Shown here piece after piece: positions 1 through 9,978 of a stretch of 64,000 nt of DNA; within the stretch, counting starts at the first letter, position 1, and the number at the start of each line of letters is the position of its first letter. The position numbers and the translations under genes are program-made. Under the pieces are notes generated by a model. The model was given only the letters and a program-made list of their open reading frames with translations, was not told the origin of the DNA and did not search any database. Source of the DNA: Gilliamella sp. App4-10 (GTDB lineage Bacteria > Pseudomonadota > Gammaproteobacteria > Enterobacterales > Orbaceae); the NCBI RefSeq assembly GCF_001690495.1, contig NZ_LZGS01000035.1, positions 512,512 through 576,511 on the forward strand, in the 5' to 3' direction.

Positions 1-27
1 AACATTTTTGCCCTGATAGCTAACCAT
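1..27 (-). CDS. murD: MurD, N-terminal 9 codons only (partial)
   Basis: An ATG at 27 on the minus strand opens MVSYQGKNV, almost the same as the E. coli MurD start (MADYQGKNV). MurD adds D-glutamate to UDP-MurNAc-L-Ala in peptidoglycan precursor synthesis. A GGAG-like ribosome binding site lies just upstream, and the gene follows mraY as expected in this cluster. The rest lies outside the window, so the call rests on nine residues plus position. Confidence 0.8.
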
Positions 28-51
28 GACTCCATCCTGATTTATTCTTAA

Positions 52-1134
52 TTAACGCAACTTCAAGGTTAATAAACCAATCAATACTAACATTAAGGAT
101 ATAATCCAAAACCGAACAATAACGCGAGGCTCAGGCCAACCTTTTAATTCATAATGATGATGAATTGGCGCCATTTTAAATATCCGTTTACCGCGTAATT
201 TATATGAACCCACTTGTAAAATTACTGATAGTGTTTCAATAACAAATATTCCGCCCATTATCAGTAATAAAAATTCTTGTCTTAATAAGACTGCAATAAT
301 ACCGAACACACCGCCCAAAGCTAACGACCCAACATCGCCCATAAAAACCATAGCTGGATATGTGTTAAACCATAAAAAGCCAAGTCCCGCACCAATAATT
401 GCGGTGCAGACAATCATCAATTCACCACTAAATTTAATATAAGGGATATGCAAATAAGCAGCAAAATTAACATTACCTGTTGCCCAAGATACGAGAGCAA
501 AACCAGCCGCAACAAAGACAGTTGGCATAATGGCAAGTCCATCAAGTCCATCGGTTAAATTCACAGCATTACCAGCACCAACAATCACAACGTAAGTAAG
601 CAGAATAAATAATAACCCCAATTGTGGCATAACATCTTTAAAAAAGGGTAAAACGAGTACTGTTACTGCGCTATCTTTCCCATAAACATACAGACCAAAA
701 GCAACAATTAATGCAATAACCGACTGCCAAAAATACTTCCATCTTGCAATAAGACCAGCACTATTTTTACGAATCACTTTTAAATAATCATCGGTAAATC
801 CAATAATGCCATAACCAATTAACACAAATAAGGTGACCCAAACATAAGGATTATGAAGATCTGCCCATAAAAATACCGATAAGATAATGGATGCTAAAAT
901 AAGCACACCCCCCATAGTCGGCGTACCTTTTTTACTTAAATGTGATTCTGGTCCATTATGACGAACGACTTGACCAATCTGTAGTTTTTGCAGCCAGTCA
1001 ATGACTTTTTGCCCCATAAATAATGAAATCGCTAACGAAGTTAATAAGCCTAAAATAGCTCTTACCGTTAAATAAGAGATAACATTAAAAAAGGTAAAAT
1101 ATTTAACTAAATATTCCGATATCCACAATAACAT
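52..1134 (-). CDS. mraY: Phospho-N-acetylmuramoyl-pentapeptide transferase
   Basis: MraY transfers phospho-MurNAc-pentapeptide from UDP to undecaprenyl phosphate, making lipid I at the inner membrane. The product is 360 aa, the length of E. coli MraY, and is made of about ten hydrophobic segments. The family's catalytic aspartate pair is D115-D116 in FTDDYLK. Further signatures are [10 protein letters not shown] and, near the C terminus, a histidine cluster ([14 protein letters not shown]). It starts 4 nt after the murF stop, so it is co-transcribed within the division and cell-wall cluster. Nothing unusual is seen. Confidence 0.98.
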   Translation of the reverse strand: MLLWISEYLVKYFTFFNVISYLTVRAILGLLTSLAISLFMGQKVIDWLQKLQIGQVVRHNGPESHLSKKGTPTMGGVLILASIILSVFLWADLHNPYVWVTLFVLIGYGIIGFTDDYLKVIRKNSAGLIARWKYFWQSVIALIVAFGLYVYGKDSAVTVLVLPFFKDVMPQLGLLFILLTYVVIVGAGNAVNLTDGLDGLAIMPTVFVAAGFALVSWATGNVNFAAYLHIPYIKFSGELMIVCTAIIGAGLGFLWFNTYPAMVFMGDVGSLALGGVFGIIAVLLRQEFLLLIMGGIFVIETLSVILQVGSYKLRGKRIFKMAPIHHHYELKGWPEPRVIVRFWIISLMLVLIGLLTLKLR

Positions 1135-1138
1135 AATT

Positions 1139-2512
1139 TTAATCCTGACTCACTTTGAGTTGTCCAATTTGAATTTTTTTGATAAGTTCTTCCATTTTTG
1201 CACTACGCGAACCTTTAATTAACATTGTTAAAGTAGGATGTTGGCATAACAGTGTTAACAGATAATTCACCGCATCTTGTTTATTATTAAAATGGTGACC
1301 GACACCACTATATTGGCTAATAAATTGACTTAATTTGCCGACACTAACTACACAATCAATTTTTTCATCATGAGCAAGCTCACCTATTTGTCGATGATAT
1401 TTTTCAGCCTCAGCCCCTAGCTCCCCCATATCCCCGACCACTAAAATTCGATATCCTTGCCCTTTTGCTAAAACTTTAACTGCCGCCGACATTGAACCAA
1501 CATTAGCATTATAAGTATCATCCCAAATTAATTGGGTTTGATTTAATTTTATTGGAAATAGCCGACCTCTTACGGGTTTTAAAATAGCTAAACCTTGCTG
1601 AATTTGATTAAATGTTGCACCAACAGAGAGCGCTAGAGCTGATGCCGCAATAGCATTTGAAACATTATGTTGTCCAACTAGCGGTAATATAATTGCACAT
1701 TCACCTTTTGGTGTATGTAATGTAAATGTCGTGTGTTGAGCATATTGAATATTAGTAGCATAAAAATCGGCTGACGAATTGGCTAACGAAAATGTCCAAA
1801 ATGTTTTATTTGTTAGCTGAGTAAACCATTTATCAGAGTAACTATCTAAATTAATAATGGCCATACCGCCATTAGTTAGACCTTGAAAGATTTCACCTTT
1901 AGCTTTTGCCACACCTTCAAGCGAACCAAATCCTTCAATGTGTGCTTCAGCAATATTATTAATTAAAGTACTTTGCGGTTTAACAATATTCGTGGTATAG
2001 GCAATTTCACCAATATGATTAGCACCTAGTTCTATCACTGCAAATTGGTCTTGCTTAGTTAAGCGCAGTAGTGTTAATGGCACGCCAATGTCATTATTGA
2101 AATTACCTTGAGTATAAAGAGTGTGACCGCAATTTTGCAAAATGGCTGCAGTCATTTCTTTAACTGACGTTTTACCTGATGAGCCTGTAAGTGCCACAAT
2201 CTTGGCTGTACTTTTTTGGCGCACAAAATTCGCAATTTCTCCTAAAGCTAAGCGAGTATCTTTGACAACAATCTGCGGTATTGCCTTATCAAGTTTATGA
2301 TCGACAATCGCTGCTATAGCGCCGTCTTTAATAGAAAGCTCTGCAAAAGCATGCCCATCAAAATTATCGCCAACAAGTGCAATAAACAACGATTGTTTAA
2401 CGATTTTTCGTGAATCAGTACAAATAGAATCAATCACAATACTTTCGTCTGGAATGTGATAAGTTTTACCATTCACTATTTTTTTTATTTGCTCAATATC
2501 TAATGGAATCAT
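1139..2512 (-). CDS. murF: UDP-N-acetylmuramoyl-tripeptide--D-alanyl-D-alanine ligase
   Basis: MurF adds D-Ala-D-Ala to UDP-MurNAc-tripeptide in the cytoplasm. The product is 457 aa (E. coli 452). The Mur-ligase ATP loop TGSSGKT is at residues 109-115 and the C-terminal domain carries VVGDMGELG. Its ATG overlaps the murE stop by 4 nt (2509-2512), indicating translational coupling. Confidence 0.97.
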   Translation of the reverse strand: MIPLDIEQIKKIVNGKTYHIPDESIVIDSICTDSRKIVKQSLFIALVGDNFDGHAFAELSIKDGAIAAIVDHKLDKAIPQIVVKDTRLALGEIANFVRQKSTAKIVALTGSSGKTSVKEMTAAILQNCGHTLYTQGNFNNDIGVPLTLLRLTKQDQFAVIELGANHIGEIAYTTNIVKPQSTLINNIAEAHIEGFGSLEGVAKAKGEIFQGLTNGGMAIINLDSYSDKWFTQLTNKTFWTFSLANSSADFYATNIQYAQHTTFTLHTPKGECAIILPLVGQHNVSNAIAASALALSVGATFNQIQQGLAILKPVRGRLFPIKLNQTQLIWDDTYNANVGSMSAAVKVLAKGQGYRILVVGDMGELGAEAEKYHRQIGELAHDEKIDCVVSVGKLSQFISQYSGVGHHFNNKQDAVNYLLTLLCQHPTLTMLIKGSRSAKMEELIKKIQIGQLKVSQD

Positions 2513-4059
2513 GATTGATTCTCTACTCCTAAAAGCCTTTTAACTGTTTCTTGATCTGAATAGTGATATTTAGTTTTACCCACTATTTGATAATCCTCAT
2601 GTCCTTTACCTGCAATTAAAATTACATCATTAGGTTTAGCTTGTTTTAACGTTTGTGTAATGGCTTGCACCCTATCAGTAATTATGTATAGGTTGTCGGT
2701 ATAATGTAAACCTTGTTGAATATCTTCAATAATTTTCATTTCATCTTCAGTACGTGGATTATCATTAGTCAAAACAATTTTATCGGCAAACTGTTCTGCT
2801 ATTTCAGCCATTAAAGGTCTTTTGCCACTATCCCTATCACCACCACAACCAAAAATTACCCATAAAGTTCCTTTACAATGAATTCGACTTGCTTGTAATG
2901 CTTTTTGTAATGCATCAGGAGTATGGGCATAATCGACGATGACCGTTGGACTATTTTTAGTATGAAATACTTCCATTCTTCCACAAATAGGTTTCAAAAA
3001 AGAAGCCATATTAATTACCGCAAAAAATGGGAACTCCAATGTTAAAAGCGTAGCTATAGCTAATAATAGATTTGAAACATTAAATTCGCCTAACAATCGG
3101 CTATGAATAATGGCATTTCCCCAACTTGATTCCATATGAATTTGGGCTCCTTTATCGTGGTAATCAATCATAGAAACCCCAACATAAGGTATATTTAATG
3201 TTTTTAATCGGCGCAATGTCTTAGGTTGGCATGATACTGCTGTCACTTGAGGAAGTTTTTCAATCCAACGTTTACCATATTTGTCATCATAATTAATAAT
3301 TGATTTACCGGCAGTTAAAACTTTTTTTTCTTTTTCATCAGGAGTAAATAAGGACCATTTTGCTTTTGCATATTTACTCATGGTTTTATGGTAATCAAGA
3401 TGATCACGACTTAAATTGGTAAATACGGTAGCTACACAATTTAGTCCTTTCACCCGATCCATTGCAAGTCCGTGAGAAGAAATCTCCATGGACACAACTT
3501 TGACCTGTTTTTTTACAAAATCAGCTAATAATGTTTGCACATCTATTGCTGAAGCTGTCGTATTAGCTGATGGCTCAATTTGATTATAAATTCCGTTACC
3601 AATGGTACCTAAAATAGCCGTTTTGTCATTAAGTAATGTTGTACATTGAGCAATAAGCTGAGTAACTGTTGTTTTTCCATTAGTCCCTGTTACGCCAATA
3701 ACCGATAAATTTTTCGATGGAAAATGATAAAAATCATTGGCAATTAATGATAAACGTTGCGAAAGTTGAAAAACACTGATTTGTGGGATTATAGGTTTAT
3801 TATCTTTTTTAAGATAGTCAATTTTTAGATCATTTGATTTTCTCTTTGTTTCAATTAAGATAACAGCTGCGCCTGCTGAAATGGCTTGGGGAATAAATGT
3901 TCGTCCATCAACCGTATGACCTTTGATAGCAACGAACACATCGTTTTTTCCCACTTTACGACTATCAATACACAAATGATTAAGCGAAAAATTGTCTAAT
4001 TTTAGATGACGACTTCCACCTAATAATTCAAATAATGTTTTAAATGAGCTTGTAGCCAT
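2509..4059 (-). CDS. murE: UDP-MurNAc-L-Ala-D-Glu:meso-diaminopimelate ligase
   Basis: MurE adds meso-diaminopimelate to the growing muropeptide. The Mur-ligase ATP loop TGTNGKTT is present, and the DNPR motif typical of enzymes that select diaminopimelate is seen as TNDNPRTEDE. The open frame reaches back to a GTG at 4068. An AGGTGG ribosome binding site overlaps that codon and sits 5 nt before the ATG at 4059, so I choose 4059 (516 aa); the ATG at 4062 would be too close. E. coli MurE is 495 aa. It begins 12 nt after the ftsI stop. Confidence 0.95.
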   Translation of the reverse strand: MATSSFKTLFELLGGSRHLKLDNFSLNHLCIDSRKVGKNDVFVAIKGHTVDGRTFIPQAISAGAAVILIETKRKSNDLKIDYLKKDNKPIIPQISVFQLSQRLSLIANDFYHFPSKNLSVIGVTGTNGKTTVTQLIAQCTTLLNDKTAILGTIGNGIYNQIEPSANTTASAIDVQTLLADFVKKQVKVVSMEISSHGLAMDRVKGLNCVATVFTNLSRDHLDYHKTMSKYAKAKWSLFTPDEKEKKVLTAGKSIINYDDKYGKRWIEKLPQVTAVSCQPKTLRRLKTLNIPYVGVSMIDYHDKGAQIHMESSWGNAIIHSRLLGEFNVSNLLLAIATLLTLEFPFFAVINMASFLKPICGRMEVFHTKNSPTVIVDYAHTPDALQKALQASRIHCKGTLWVIFGCGGDRDSGKRPLMAEIAEQFADKIVLTNDNPRTEDEMKIIEDIQQGLHYTDNLYIITDRVQAITQTLKQAKPNDVILIAGKGHEDYQIVGKTKYHYSDQETVKRLLGVENQS

Positions 4060-4071
4060 CATTTCCACCTA

Positions 4072-5850
4072 TTAATAAATAATCATTTGGCCATCAACTT
4101 GGCGATCTGGTTTTATATTCATCGTTCTAAGAACACCGCCCATAATTCGGCTAAAAACAGGTGCAGAAACCGACCCGCCATAATATTGACCTGCTTTTGG
4201 GTTATCAATCACAACGACAAGAGAATATTTTGGCTCTGTTGCAGGGGCAATACCTGCGGTATACGCTAAATATTGATTAACATACCGCCCACCAGATAAC
4301 TTTTTCGCTGTTCCTGTTTTAACCCCCACACTGTAACCAGGAACCGAAGCTTTAGTACCTCCCCCAGTAACAGCCACCGCTTCCATTAATTGAACGACTG
4401 TTTTAGCTACTTTTTCAGCTACTACACGTTGACCTTTTACAGGCTCTGTGACTTTTAAAATTGATACCGGTCGATAAATTCCATAACTACCAATGGTCGC
4501 ATAAGCTCTTGCTAGCTGTAATGGTGTAACACTTAACCCATACCCAAATGCAAATGTCGCTCGTTCAATATCAGCCCATTTTCTGGTTCTATCAGCTGCA
4601 ATTGAGCCACTAACCTCACCACCTAAACCTAACCCCGTTGGTTGACCCAATCCAAAGCGGCTATAGAACTCTACAAGATCGCCCTGCTGCATTTGTAAAG
4701 CTAATTTACTTACACCAACATTACTTGATTTTTCCAAGATACCAGCCAAATTGAGTGCTTTTTGATATGACACATCCTTAATTTCATAGCGATTAACATA
4801 AAATGGTCTAGTGTCAATAATGGTATTTAAATTAGCTATTTTCTTTTCTAAAGCTGCCATTACCACTAAAGGTTTAACCGTAGAACCTGGCTCAAACGCA
4901 TCAGTAACAGCTCTATTTCTCAATAAATTATAATCAATTGATGAACGATTATTAGGATTATAAGATGGACTGGTTGCCATCGCTAAAATCTCACCCGTAT
5001 GTACATCAATTAATACCGCTGTTCCACTATCTGCTTTGTTAAATTCAACAGCTTGACTAAGTTCACTATATACTAGCGATTGTAAACGTGCATCTATACT
5101 TAATGTTAAATCCGATGCTGTTTCACTTTCTGTACGTTCTAATTCTTCAATTACGCGACCAATTCGGTCACGTCTTACTATTCTTTGCCCAGATTCACCA
5201 ATTAGCCATTTATTGAAACTTTTTTCGATACCCTCAGAACCTTTTTCAGTACCATTTTCATCAATATCTGTTAAACCAATTAATTGAGCTATATTTTCAG
5301 CTGCTGGATAATAACGTTTAGATGTTTTCGCAAATGAAATTCCTGGTAATTTTAGTTTTTTTAAATAGTCAGAAATTGTTGGCGTTACTTGTTTAGATAA
5401 ATAAACAAACCTCATTGACGAATTACCTAATTTTTGCTCTAGTGTTGACATTGGAATTTTCAGCGTTTGGGCTAACCCTTGCCACCTGATATCATCCGCT
5501 TTAATCCCCCCTTTTTGTACAACAATTTTAGGATCCGCCCAAACATCAAACATTGGCACACTTACTGCTAACGCACGCCCATTACGATCGGTGATCATTG
5601 CTCTTGGTGCATCCATTTCTTGGTGACGAAGTGAACGCTTATTACCTTCGGCAATGAGTTTATCCGGTTCAATAATTTGCAGCAATGTCATTCGAACAAT
5701 AAGGCACATAATCGCCAAAATAATAAGACCATATACAATATAAAAACGATTTGGTGTAAAAAATTGTTTTTTACTATTCAACTTATTAGCTTTATTGGTT
5801 CTTGAAGCCTTTTTAGTTTTGCCTTTTTTATATTTAGTGACAGGTTTCAT
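4072..5850 (-). CDS. ftsI: Peptidoglycan transpeptidase FtsI (PBP3)
   Basis: Division-specific class B penicillin-binding protein that cross-links septal peptidoglycan. It is 592 aa. A basic cytoplasmic tail (1-35) precedes one membrane span (about 37-60). A dimerisation/pedestal domain follows, then a transpeptidase domain with the active-site serine S323 in STVK (323-326), the SSN motif at 375-377 and KTG at 511-513. The start overlaps the ftsL stop by one base (TAATG). The basic N-terminal tail is rich in lysine but otherwise ordinary. Confidence 0.97.
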   Translation of the reverse strand: MKPVTKYKKGKTKKASRTNKANKLNSKKQFFTPNRFYIVYGLIILAIMCLIVRMTLLQIIEPDKLIAEGNKRSLRHQEMDAPRAMITDRNGRALAVSVPMFDVWADPKIVVQKGGIKADDIRWQGLAQTLKIPMSTLEQKLGNSSMRFVYLSKQVTPTISDYLKKLKLPGISFAKTSKRYYPAAENIAQLIGLTDIDENGTEKGSEGIEKSFNKWLIGESGQRIVRRDRIGRVIEELERTESETASDLTLSIDARLQSLVYSELSQAVEFNKADSGTAVLIDVHTGEILAMATSPSYNPNNRSSIDYNLLRNRAVTDAFEPGSTVKPLVVMAALEKKIANLNTIIDTRPFYVNRYEIKDVSYQKALNLAGILEKSSNVGVSKLALQMQQGDLVEFYSRFGLGQPTGLGLGGEVSGSIAADRTRKWADIERATFAFGYGLSVTPLQLARAYATIGSYGIYRPVSILKVTEPVKGQRVVAEKVAKTVVQLMEAVAVTGGGTKASVPGYSVGVKTGTAKKLSGGRYVNQYLAYTAGIAPATEPKYSLVVVIDNPKAGQYYGGSVSAPVFSRIMGGVLRTMNIKPDRQVDGQMIIY

Positions 5851-6233
5851 TATTTACTCTTTATCACAATAACTGTTTCATTTTGTGGGGTCACATAAGA
5901 CATACCTAATTGACTCTTAGCTTTCTCTTCAACACGTTTTGGATCTGCAAGAACATTTTCTTCAATAACTAAATTCCGCCATTCACTTTCTAATACATCT
6001 TGTTCTAATAAAAGTTGCTCACGCTCAAATAACTGTTTACGAACCTGTTGCGTTGTTATTAATACAGCACCAGCAGAAATAATAATCATTACCAGTAATA
6101 ACAATGAAATTTTTTGATGTCTGAATAAATCACCAATAATTAAACCAAATAAACTTTTACTTGGTCTTTTTTGAATATCTTTATCAATATAAGTTTTATC
6201 TCGAAAATTATCATTGTTTTGGTTGCTATTCAT
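5850..6233 (-). CDS. ftsL: Cell division protein FtsL
   Basis: Small bitopic division protein that partners FtsB and FtsQ. The product is 127 aa: a polar cytoplasmic tail, one membrane span at about 42-62, then a heptad-like, leucine- and glutamate-rich segment consistent with the periplasmic coiled coil. It overlaps rsmH by 8 nt and ftsI by 1 nt. FtsL sequences diverge quickly, so position between rsmH and ftsI carries much of the call. Confidence 0.93.
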   Translation of the reverse strand: MNSNQNNDNFRDKTYIDKDIQKRPSKSLFGLIIGDLFRHQKISLLLLVMIIISAGAVLITTQQVRKQLFEREQLLLEQDVLESEWRNLVIEENVLADPKRVEEKAKSQLGMSYVTPQNETVIVIKSK

Positions 6234-7161
6234 TTTTCCTTTCTGCTACCCTTAATATTGCGCTTCGAGAACGAGGGTTATTATTAATTTCAATAGTATT
6301 AGGCTTAATTTTGCCAAGCGATTTTAATTTAGCACCACCATATTCTTTAATTTGTTGCACAGTTAGTGGCAATCGAGCAGGTAAATCTGGACCTTTACTT
6401 TGTTTACTAATAAATTGCTTTACAATTCTATCTTCCAAAGAATGAAAGCTAATAACCGCTAATCTTCCTTGATTTGCAAGCAAGGATAAACTGCCAGTTA
6501 ATGCTTGCTCAACTTCTTCCAATTCACTATTAATATAAATTCGAATAGCCTGAAAACTACGTGTAGCTGGATGCTTATTTTTATCTTTTCTTGGTGTTGC
6601 TTTTTCAATTAAATTAGCCAACTCCAAAGTACGGGTGATCGGCGAAACTTTATTTTGCTCCACGATCGCTCGAGCAATACGCTTGGCAAATTTCTCTTCA
6701 CCAAATGTCTTTAAGACCCACGCGATATCGTCTTCATCACTGCTGAGTAACCATTCACTTGCTGTTAAACCTTTATGGTTATTCATACGCATATCAAGTG
6801 GTCCATCACGCATAAAAGAAAATCCCCTTTCGGGGTCATCAAGTTGTGGCGATGAAACACCAAGGTCTAACAAGATGCCATCAATCTTACCCATTAGTTC
6901 AAGTTTATCAATATATTGGTACATATTTGAAAACTCACCACGAATAAAAGCAAATCGAGGATCTGTTATCTGTAAGGCAACTTGCTCAGCACGCTCATCA
7001 CGATCAATAGCAATCAACCGACCTTGTGCACCAAGTTGGTCAAGTATTAAACGAGAATGACCTCCCCGTCCAAAGGTACCATCAACATAAATACCATCTT
7101 TTTTTATATTTAATGCTTTTATAGCTTCGTTTAATAAAACAGTTGTATGTTGATAATCCAT
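6226..7161 (-). CDS. rsmH: 16S rRNA (cytosine(1402)-N(4))-methyltransferase
   Basis: RsmH (MraW) methylates C1402 of 16S rRNA. The SAM-binding region [12 protein letters not shown] lies near the N terminus and [19 protein letters not shown] is the family signature. The open frame extends one codon to a TTG at 7164; I take the adjacent ATG at 7161 (311 aa; E. coli 313). It follows mraZ by about 20 nt. Confidence 0.97.
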   Translation of the reverse strand: MDYQHTTVLLNEAIKALNIKKDGIYVDGTFGRGGHSRLILDQLGAQGRLIAIDRDERAEQVALQITDPRFAFIRGEFSNMYQYIDKLELMGKIDGILLDLGVSSPQLDDPERGFSFMRDGPLDMRMNNHKGLTASEWLLSSDEDDIAWVLKTFGEEKFAKRIARAIVEQNKVSPITRTLELANLIEKATPRKDKNKHPATRSFQAIRIYINSELEEVEQALTGSLSLLANQGRLAVISFHSLEDRIVKQFISKQSKGPDLPARLPLTVQQIKEYGGAKLKSLGKIKPNTIEINNNPRSRSAILRVAERKNE

Positions 7162-7180
7162 CAATCTTTTACTCTTATAA

Positions 7181-7627
7181 TTAAATAGTTAAACTTTTCA
7201 AATTATCTGATAAGTTTTCAATATCGGTTGGTAATGCAGCAATATCATCGTTAATTTGTTGATACCAAATCGCCTCATCCCAAATTTCAAATTTATTAGA
7301 TTGACCAACAAACATTGTATTTTTTTCTAATTTTGCATAAGTACGTAACGAAGGTGGCAATAAAATTCGACCTGAACTGTCCATCAAACACTCAGTTGCA
7401 TAACCCAATAACAATCGCTTAATTCTACGTTCAGCTTCTACAATCGTTGATAATGTTGCAAGCTGTTGTTCGATACATTTCCATTCAGACAGAGAATAAA
7501 GCGTCAAACAAGAATGGTATAAACCAATTGTGCAAACCATACCTTCAGACAAAGATTCACGGTAACGAGTAGGAATTGCTAACCGTCCTTTATTATCTAA
7601 ATTGACCGAAATTGCACCACTAAACAT
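7181..7627 (-). CDS. mraZ: Transcriptional regulator MraZ
   Basis: MraZ is an AbrB-like ring-forming DNA-binding protein that represses its own operon. The product is 148 aa (E. coli 152) and starts [16 protein letters not shown], closely matching the E. coli start. The second DNA-binding repeat includes the family's [10 protein letters not shown]. It is the first gene of the cluster, and a repeat-type operator lies about 80 nt upstream. Confidence 0.96.
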   Translation of the reverse strand: MFSGAISVNLDNKGRLAIPTRYRESLSEGMVCTIGLYHSCLTLYSLSEWKCIEQQLATLSTIVEAERRIKRLLLGYATECLMDSSGRILLPPSLRTYAKLEKNTMFVGQSNKFEIWDEAIWYQQINDDIAALPTDIENLSDNLKSLTI

Positions 7628-7705
7628 GAAAGTACCATTATTTATAAATTTCTTGTTAATTTTTATTTAATATAAATTATCAAGTTAATTAAATAATCTA
7701 TTTTT

Positions 7706-7740
7706 ACCACTAACCCCCACTTTTTACCACAAATTCTCAC
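7706..7740 (-). promoter_or_regulatory. Probable MraZ operator: four 10-bp-spaced repeats
   Basis: On the plus strand ACCAC, CCCAC, ACCAC and CTCAC end at 7710, 7720, 7730 and 7740, exactly 10 bp apart. On the mraZ strand these read GTGGT, GTGGG, GTGGT and GTGAG with 5-bp spacers. MraZ of E. coli is known to bind short G-rich direct repeats with 5-nt spacers upstream of its own gene. The spacing match makes autoregulation likely. The rest of the gap is AT-rich and I could not fix a single promoter. Confidence 0.75.
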
Positions 7741-7836
7741 AAAATAATAGGTTGTTGGTTAATTATTTATAAAAGATTGGTTTTCTTCCTCAAAATGAAC
7801 AAATATCACAAAAAATCATAGACGGAAACATATTAT

Positions 7837-7990
7837 AGTTAAAAAATTTAAAGGACAGTTTAAAACAACAATTGGTAAATTGTGCCTTAACCAATGCCTA
7901 CCTTTTTATTGGCGAGTTAGCTAAACATTTTGGAGTAGGCGAAGCAACATTAGATGAGTGAATTAGCTAGTTTTTACGACACAAAAAATT
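7837..7990 (+). pseudogene. Decayed fragment of an IS3-family OrfA
   Basis: In one frame the stretch reads KQQLVNCALTNAY and then GELAKHFGVGEATLDE. This matches the OrfA at 14913-15194 (KQQPVDYALSHAH and SELSNHLGVGKSTLDKW). The first few codons (VKKF) lie in another frame, and the Trp codon after TLDE has become TGA. No second ORF follows; the IS5-type element begins about 20 bp downstream. Confidence 0.6.
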
Positions 7991-8011
7991 ATCTATATCA
8001 AAAAAATATTA

Positions 8012-8893
8012 GGGGCTGTTGATCTTTACTGTACATAAATTTCTCAACAATACATTGGCAGCCACATTAACATAAATGCCAGTTATACCATACTGGCATA
8101 ATTCCTTTCTAATTTATCGTATCTAGTTGATATTGAACGATATTTATTGATTCTAGCAAAGGCATTCTCGACTAAATGACGATAGCGATAAAGGCACCTA
8201 TCCATACTGCTTTTATCTATATCCTTACCATAATTACGTTTAGCAATCACCATTCGTCCGCCTTTTTGACGAACAAAGCACCGAAAAGGCTCGCTGTCAT
8301 AACCTTTATCGGCTATTACTGTATTCACTTCATCGAGCTTTCCAACTAGGTTTTCTGCATAAGTGATATCATGTCGTTGTCCTTCAGAAAGCTCAAAACA
8401 AATAGGCAAACCACCACTATCAACCGCAAGATGAATTTTAGTTGAATGACCACCACAGCTCTGATCTATTTGCTCGGAATGCTCCGTTGCAGCACCTGTA
8501 CTATGTTGATGAGCCCTGATAATCGAGCCATCTAGGAACACCCATTCAAAATCCGCTAGTTGTGATAAATGTTTGAAAATATCAACTAATATTCCTTTTT
8601 TAGACCACAAATTAAATCGTCTATAGACGGTGCTCCATTCACCAAACTCTTCTGGCAAATCTCGCCAAGGAATACCGGTTCTCATTCGGAAAAGGAGCCC
8701 TTCAAACGTCATCCGATGCTCGGATTTATTATAAACTCGGCCGGTATTTTTCATTATTTGTAGTAGCTTTTCCCACCGTTTATCTGTTAGCATTGTTCTT
8801 GGCATGATGAATCGAGTTAGGGTTGTTTTTTGCAGAATTATTATAACTCACATCATGCCGTCTAAAAAATAATCACGAAAGATCAACACGCCC
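8012..8893 (-). mobile_element. IS5-family insertion sequence with inverted repeats
   Basis: The ends are imperfect inverted repeats: GGGGCTGTTGATCTTT at 8012-8027 and, read inward from 8893, GGGCGTGTTGATCTTT (14 of 16 match). TA flanks both ends, consistent with the TA duplication of the IS427 group. The element is about 882 bp and carries one transposase. The left end sits just beyond the decayed IS3 fragment. Confidence 0.85.
8083..8805 (-). CDS. IS5-family transposase, probably C-terminally truncated
   Basis: This DDE transposase is 240 aa, with catalytic candidates D92 (VFLDGS), D166 (VIADKGYD) and E213 (HLVENAFARI). The TAA stop at 8083-8085 comes after YASMV. Reading on in the same frame gives LAFMLMWLPMYC followed by TGA at 8044-8046, which looks like the normal end of this family. 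So a likely CAA (Gln) has become TAA, removing about 13 residues from a 254-aa protein. The catalytic core is intact; activity is uncertain. Confidence 0.85.
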   Translation of the reverse strand: MPRTMLTDKRWEKLLQIMKNTGRVYNKSEHRMTFEGLLFRMRTGIPWRDLPEEFGEWSTVYRRFNLWSKKGILVDIFKHLSQLADFEWVFLDGSIIRAHQHSTGAATEHSEQIDQSCGGHSTKIHLAVDSGGLPICFELSEGQRHDITYAENLVGKLDEVNTVIADKGYDSEPFRCFVRQKGGRMVIAKRNYGKDIDKSSMDRCLYRYRHLVENAFARINKYRSISTRYDKLERNYASMV

Positions 8894-8920
8894 TAATTTA
8901 TCATTAATATAATTATCATT

Positions 8921-9742
8921 TTAAATGATAGTGTCATTAAAGTTTCTCCATGGGTGGTTATTTCTCATCGCTTTTTGATAATTACTTGGAGTTACCCCGA
9001 AATTTCGACGGAAAATAGCAATAAAACCACTAATATTATCATAACCTAAATTTAAAGAAATTTCTGTGATAGGTCTGCCCGCAACAAGCAACTCTAAAGC
9101 TTTTAACATACGTAGTTTCTGTCGCCATTCTGTGAAATTAAATCCAGTTTCATTTGTAAATCGACGAGTTAATGAGCGTCGAGAAATCCCAGCCCAAACG
9201 CTCCATTCATTAATGTTTCTATCGTCACTAGGATTATTAGACAAAGCTAAAGCAATTTTTAACAAACGAATATCTTTTGGCATTGGGAGTGCTATCTCAA
9301 CTTGAGGGATTATACTAATCTCGTCGACAATCACTGCCATCAATCGCTTATGCTCGGGTTGCAATTCTGAATTATTCCATGTCATGGTTCGGGTAATTGC
9401 TTCACGCAATAGACTAGATAATTCTAGCATGCAGGGTTTATTCGGCAGATTATTACATTCGCTTTTTTGTATATAGATACTCCATCCGTGGAATGGCCCA
9501 TGTGATCCGAGAAGAGAATGCTGTGTATCTGGAGGTATCCATATACCATGAGTTGCGGGTATTACCCATTGACTACTTTCCACTTCAATTGAAATTAAAC
9601 CTTGTAATGTACCAGCTAGTTGTCCTCTCGAGTGATGATGAAGTTCTGTTACTTTCACTGATGGGGATTTGAGTGATGCCGATATAATCATAGGTTCGTT
9701 ATCAGAAGAAGCGACCTCTGGAGAAATGAGTGAAATATTCAT
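8921..9742 (-). CDS. AraC-family transcriptional regulator
   Basis: 273 aa. An N-terminal cupin-like region (about 20-90, with the LHHHSRGQL metal-site-like histidines) precedes a C-terminal double helix-turn-helix (about 170-265) containing EISLNLGYDNISGFIAIFRR. The architecture and length resemble the E. coli NimR (YeaM) group. It is divergent from the cyclodipeptide synthase operon across 236 bp and is the obvious candidate regulator; the inducer cannot be read. A 17-bp near-palindrome at 8914-8930 overlaps its stop codon. Confidence 0.9.
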   Translation of the reverse strand: MNISLISPEVASSDNEPMIISASLKSPSVKVTELHHHSRGQLAGTLQGLISIEVESSQWVIPATHGIWIPPDTQHSLLGSHGPFHGWSIYIQKSECNNLPNKPCMLELSSLLREAITRTMTWNNSELQPEHKRLMAVIVDEISIIPQVEIALPMPKDIRLLKIALALSNNPSDDRNINEWSVWAGISRRSLTRRFTNETGFNFTEWRQKLRMLKALELLVAGRPITEISLNLGYDNISGFIAIFRRNFGVTPSNYQKAMRNNHPWRNFNDTII

Positions 9743-9978
9743 TTATATGGCCTCTAAGTAATATTTTGTGGCTGGAATTAGTTAGTAATTTTTTGTTTTA
9801 CTAACTATCCTAAATTAGCCCAACTTAATTCAAATAAAATAAATATAACTATATATATTAAAAATAAATTAGCAATAAATCATGAATGATTTAAAAAAAA
9901 TATTATTTAATATAATTGATTGAAATAATTAATGTTATATATATTTTTATTAGCTAGCTGTCTAGAAAGAGGTATAAA
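9743..9978. promoter_or_regulatory. Divergent promoter region, AraC gene / cyclodipeptide operon
   Basis: This 236-bp, extremely AT-rich stretch lies between two genes that start on opposite strands. It must hold both promoters and any AraC-type binding site. An AGAGG ribosome binding site precedes the ATG at 9979. I see no convincing operator or Fur box by eye. Confidence 0.5.

Noticed and set aside
8914..8930. Fur box by the AraC gene as evidence for iron control
   Set aside because: The near-palindrome TATCATTT-T-AAATGATA overlaps the AraC stop rather than a promoter and does not fit the Fur consensus well.
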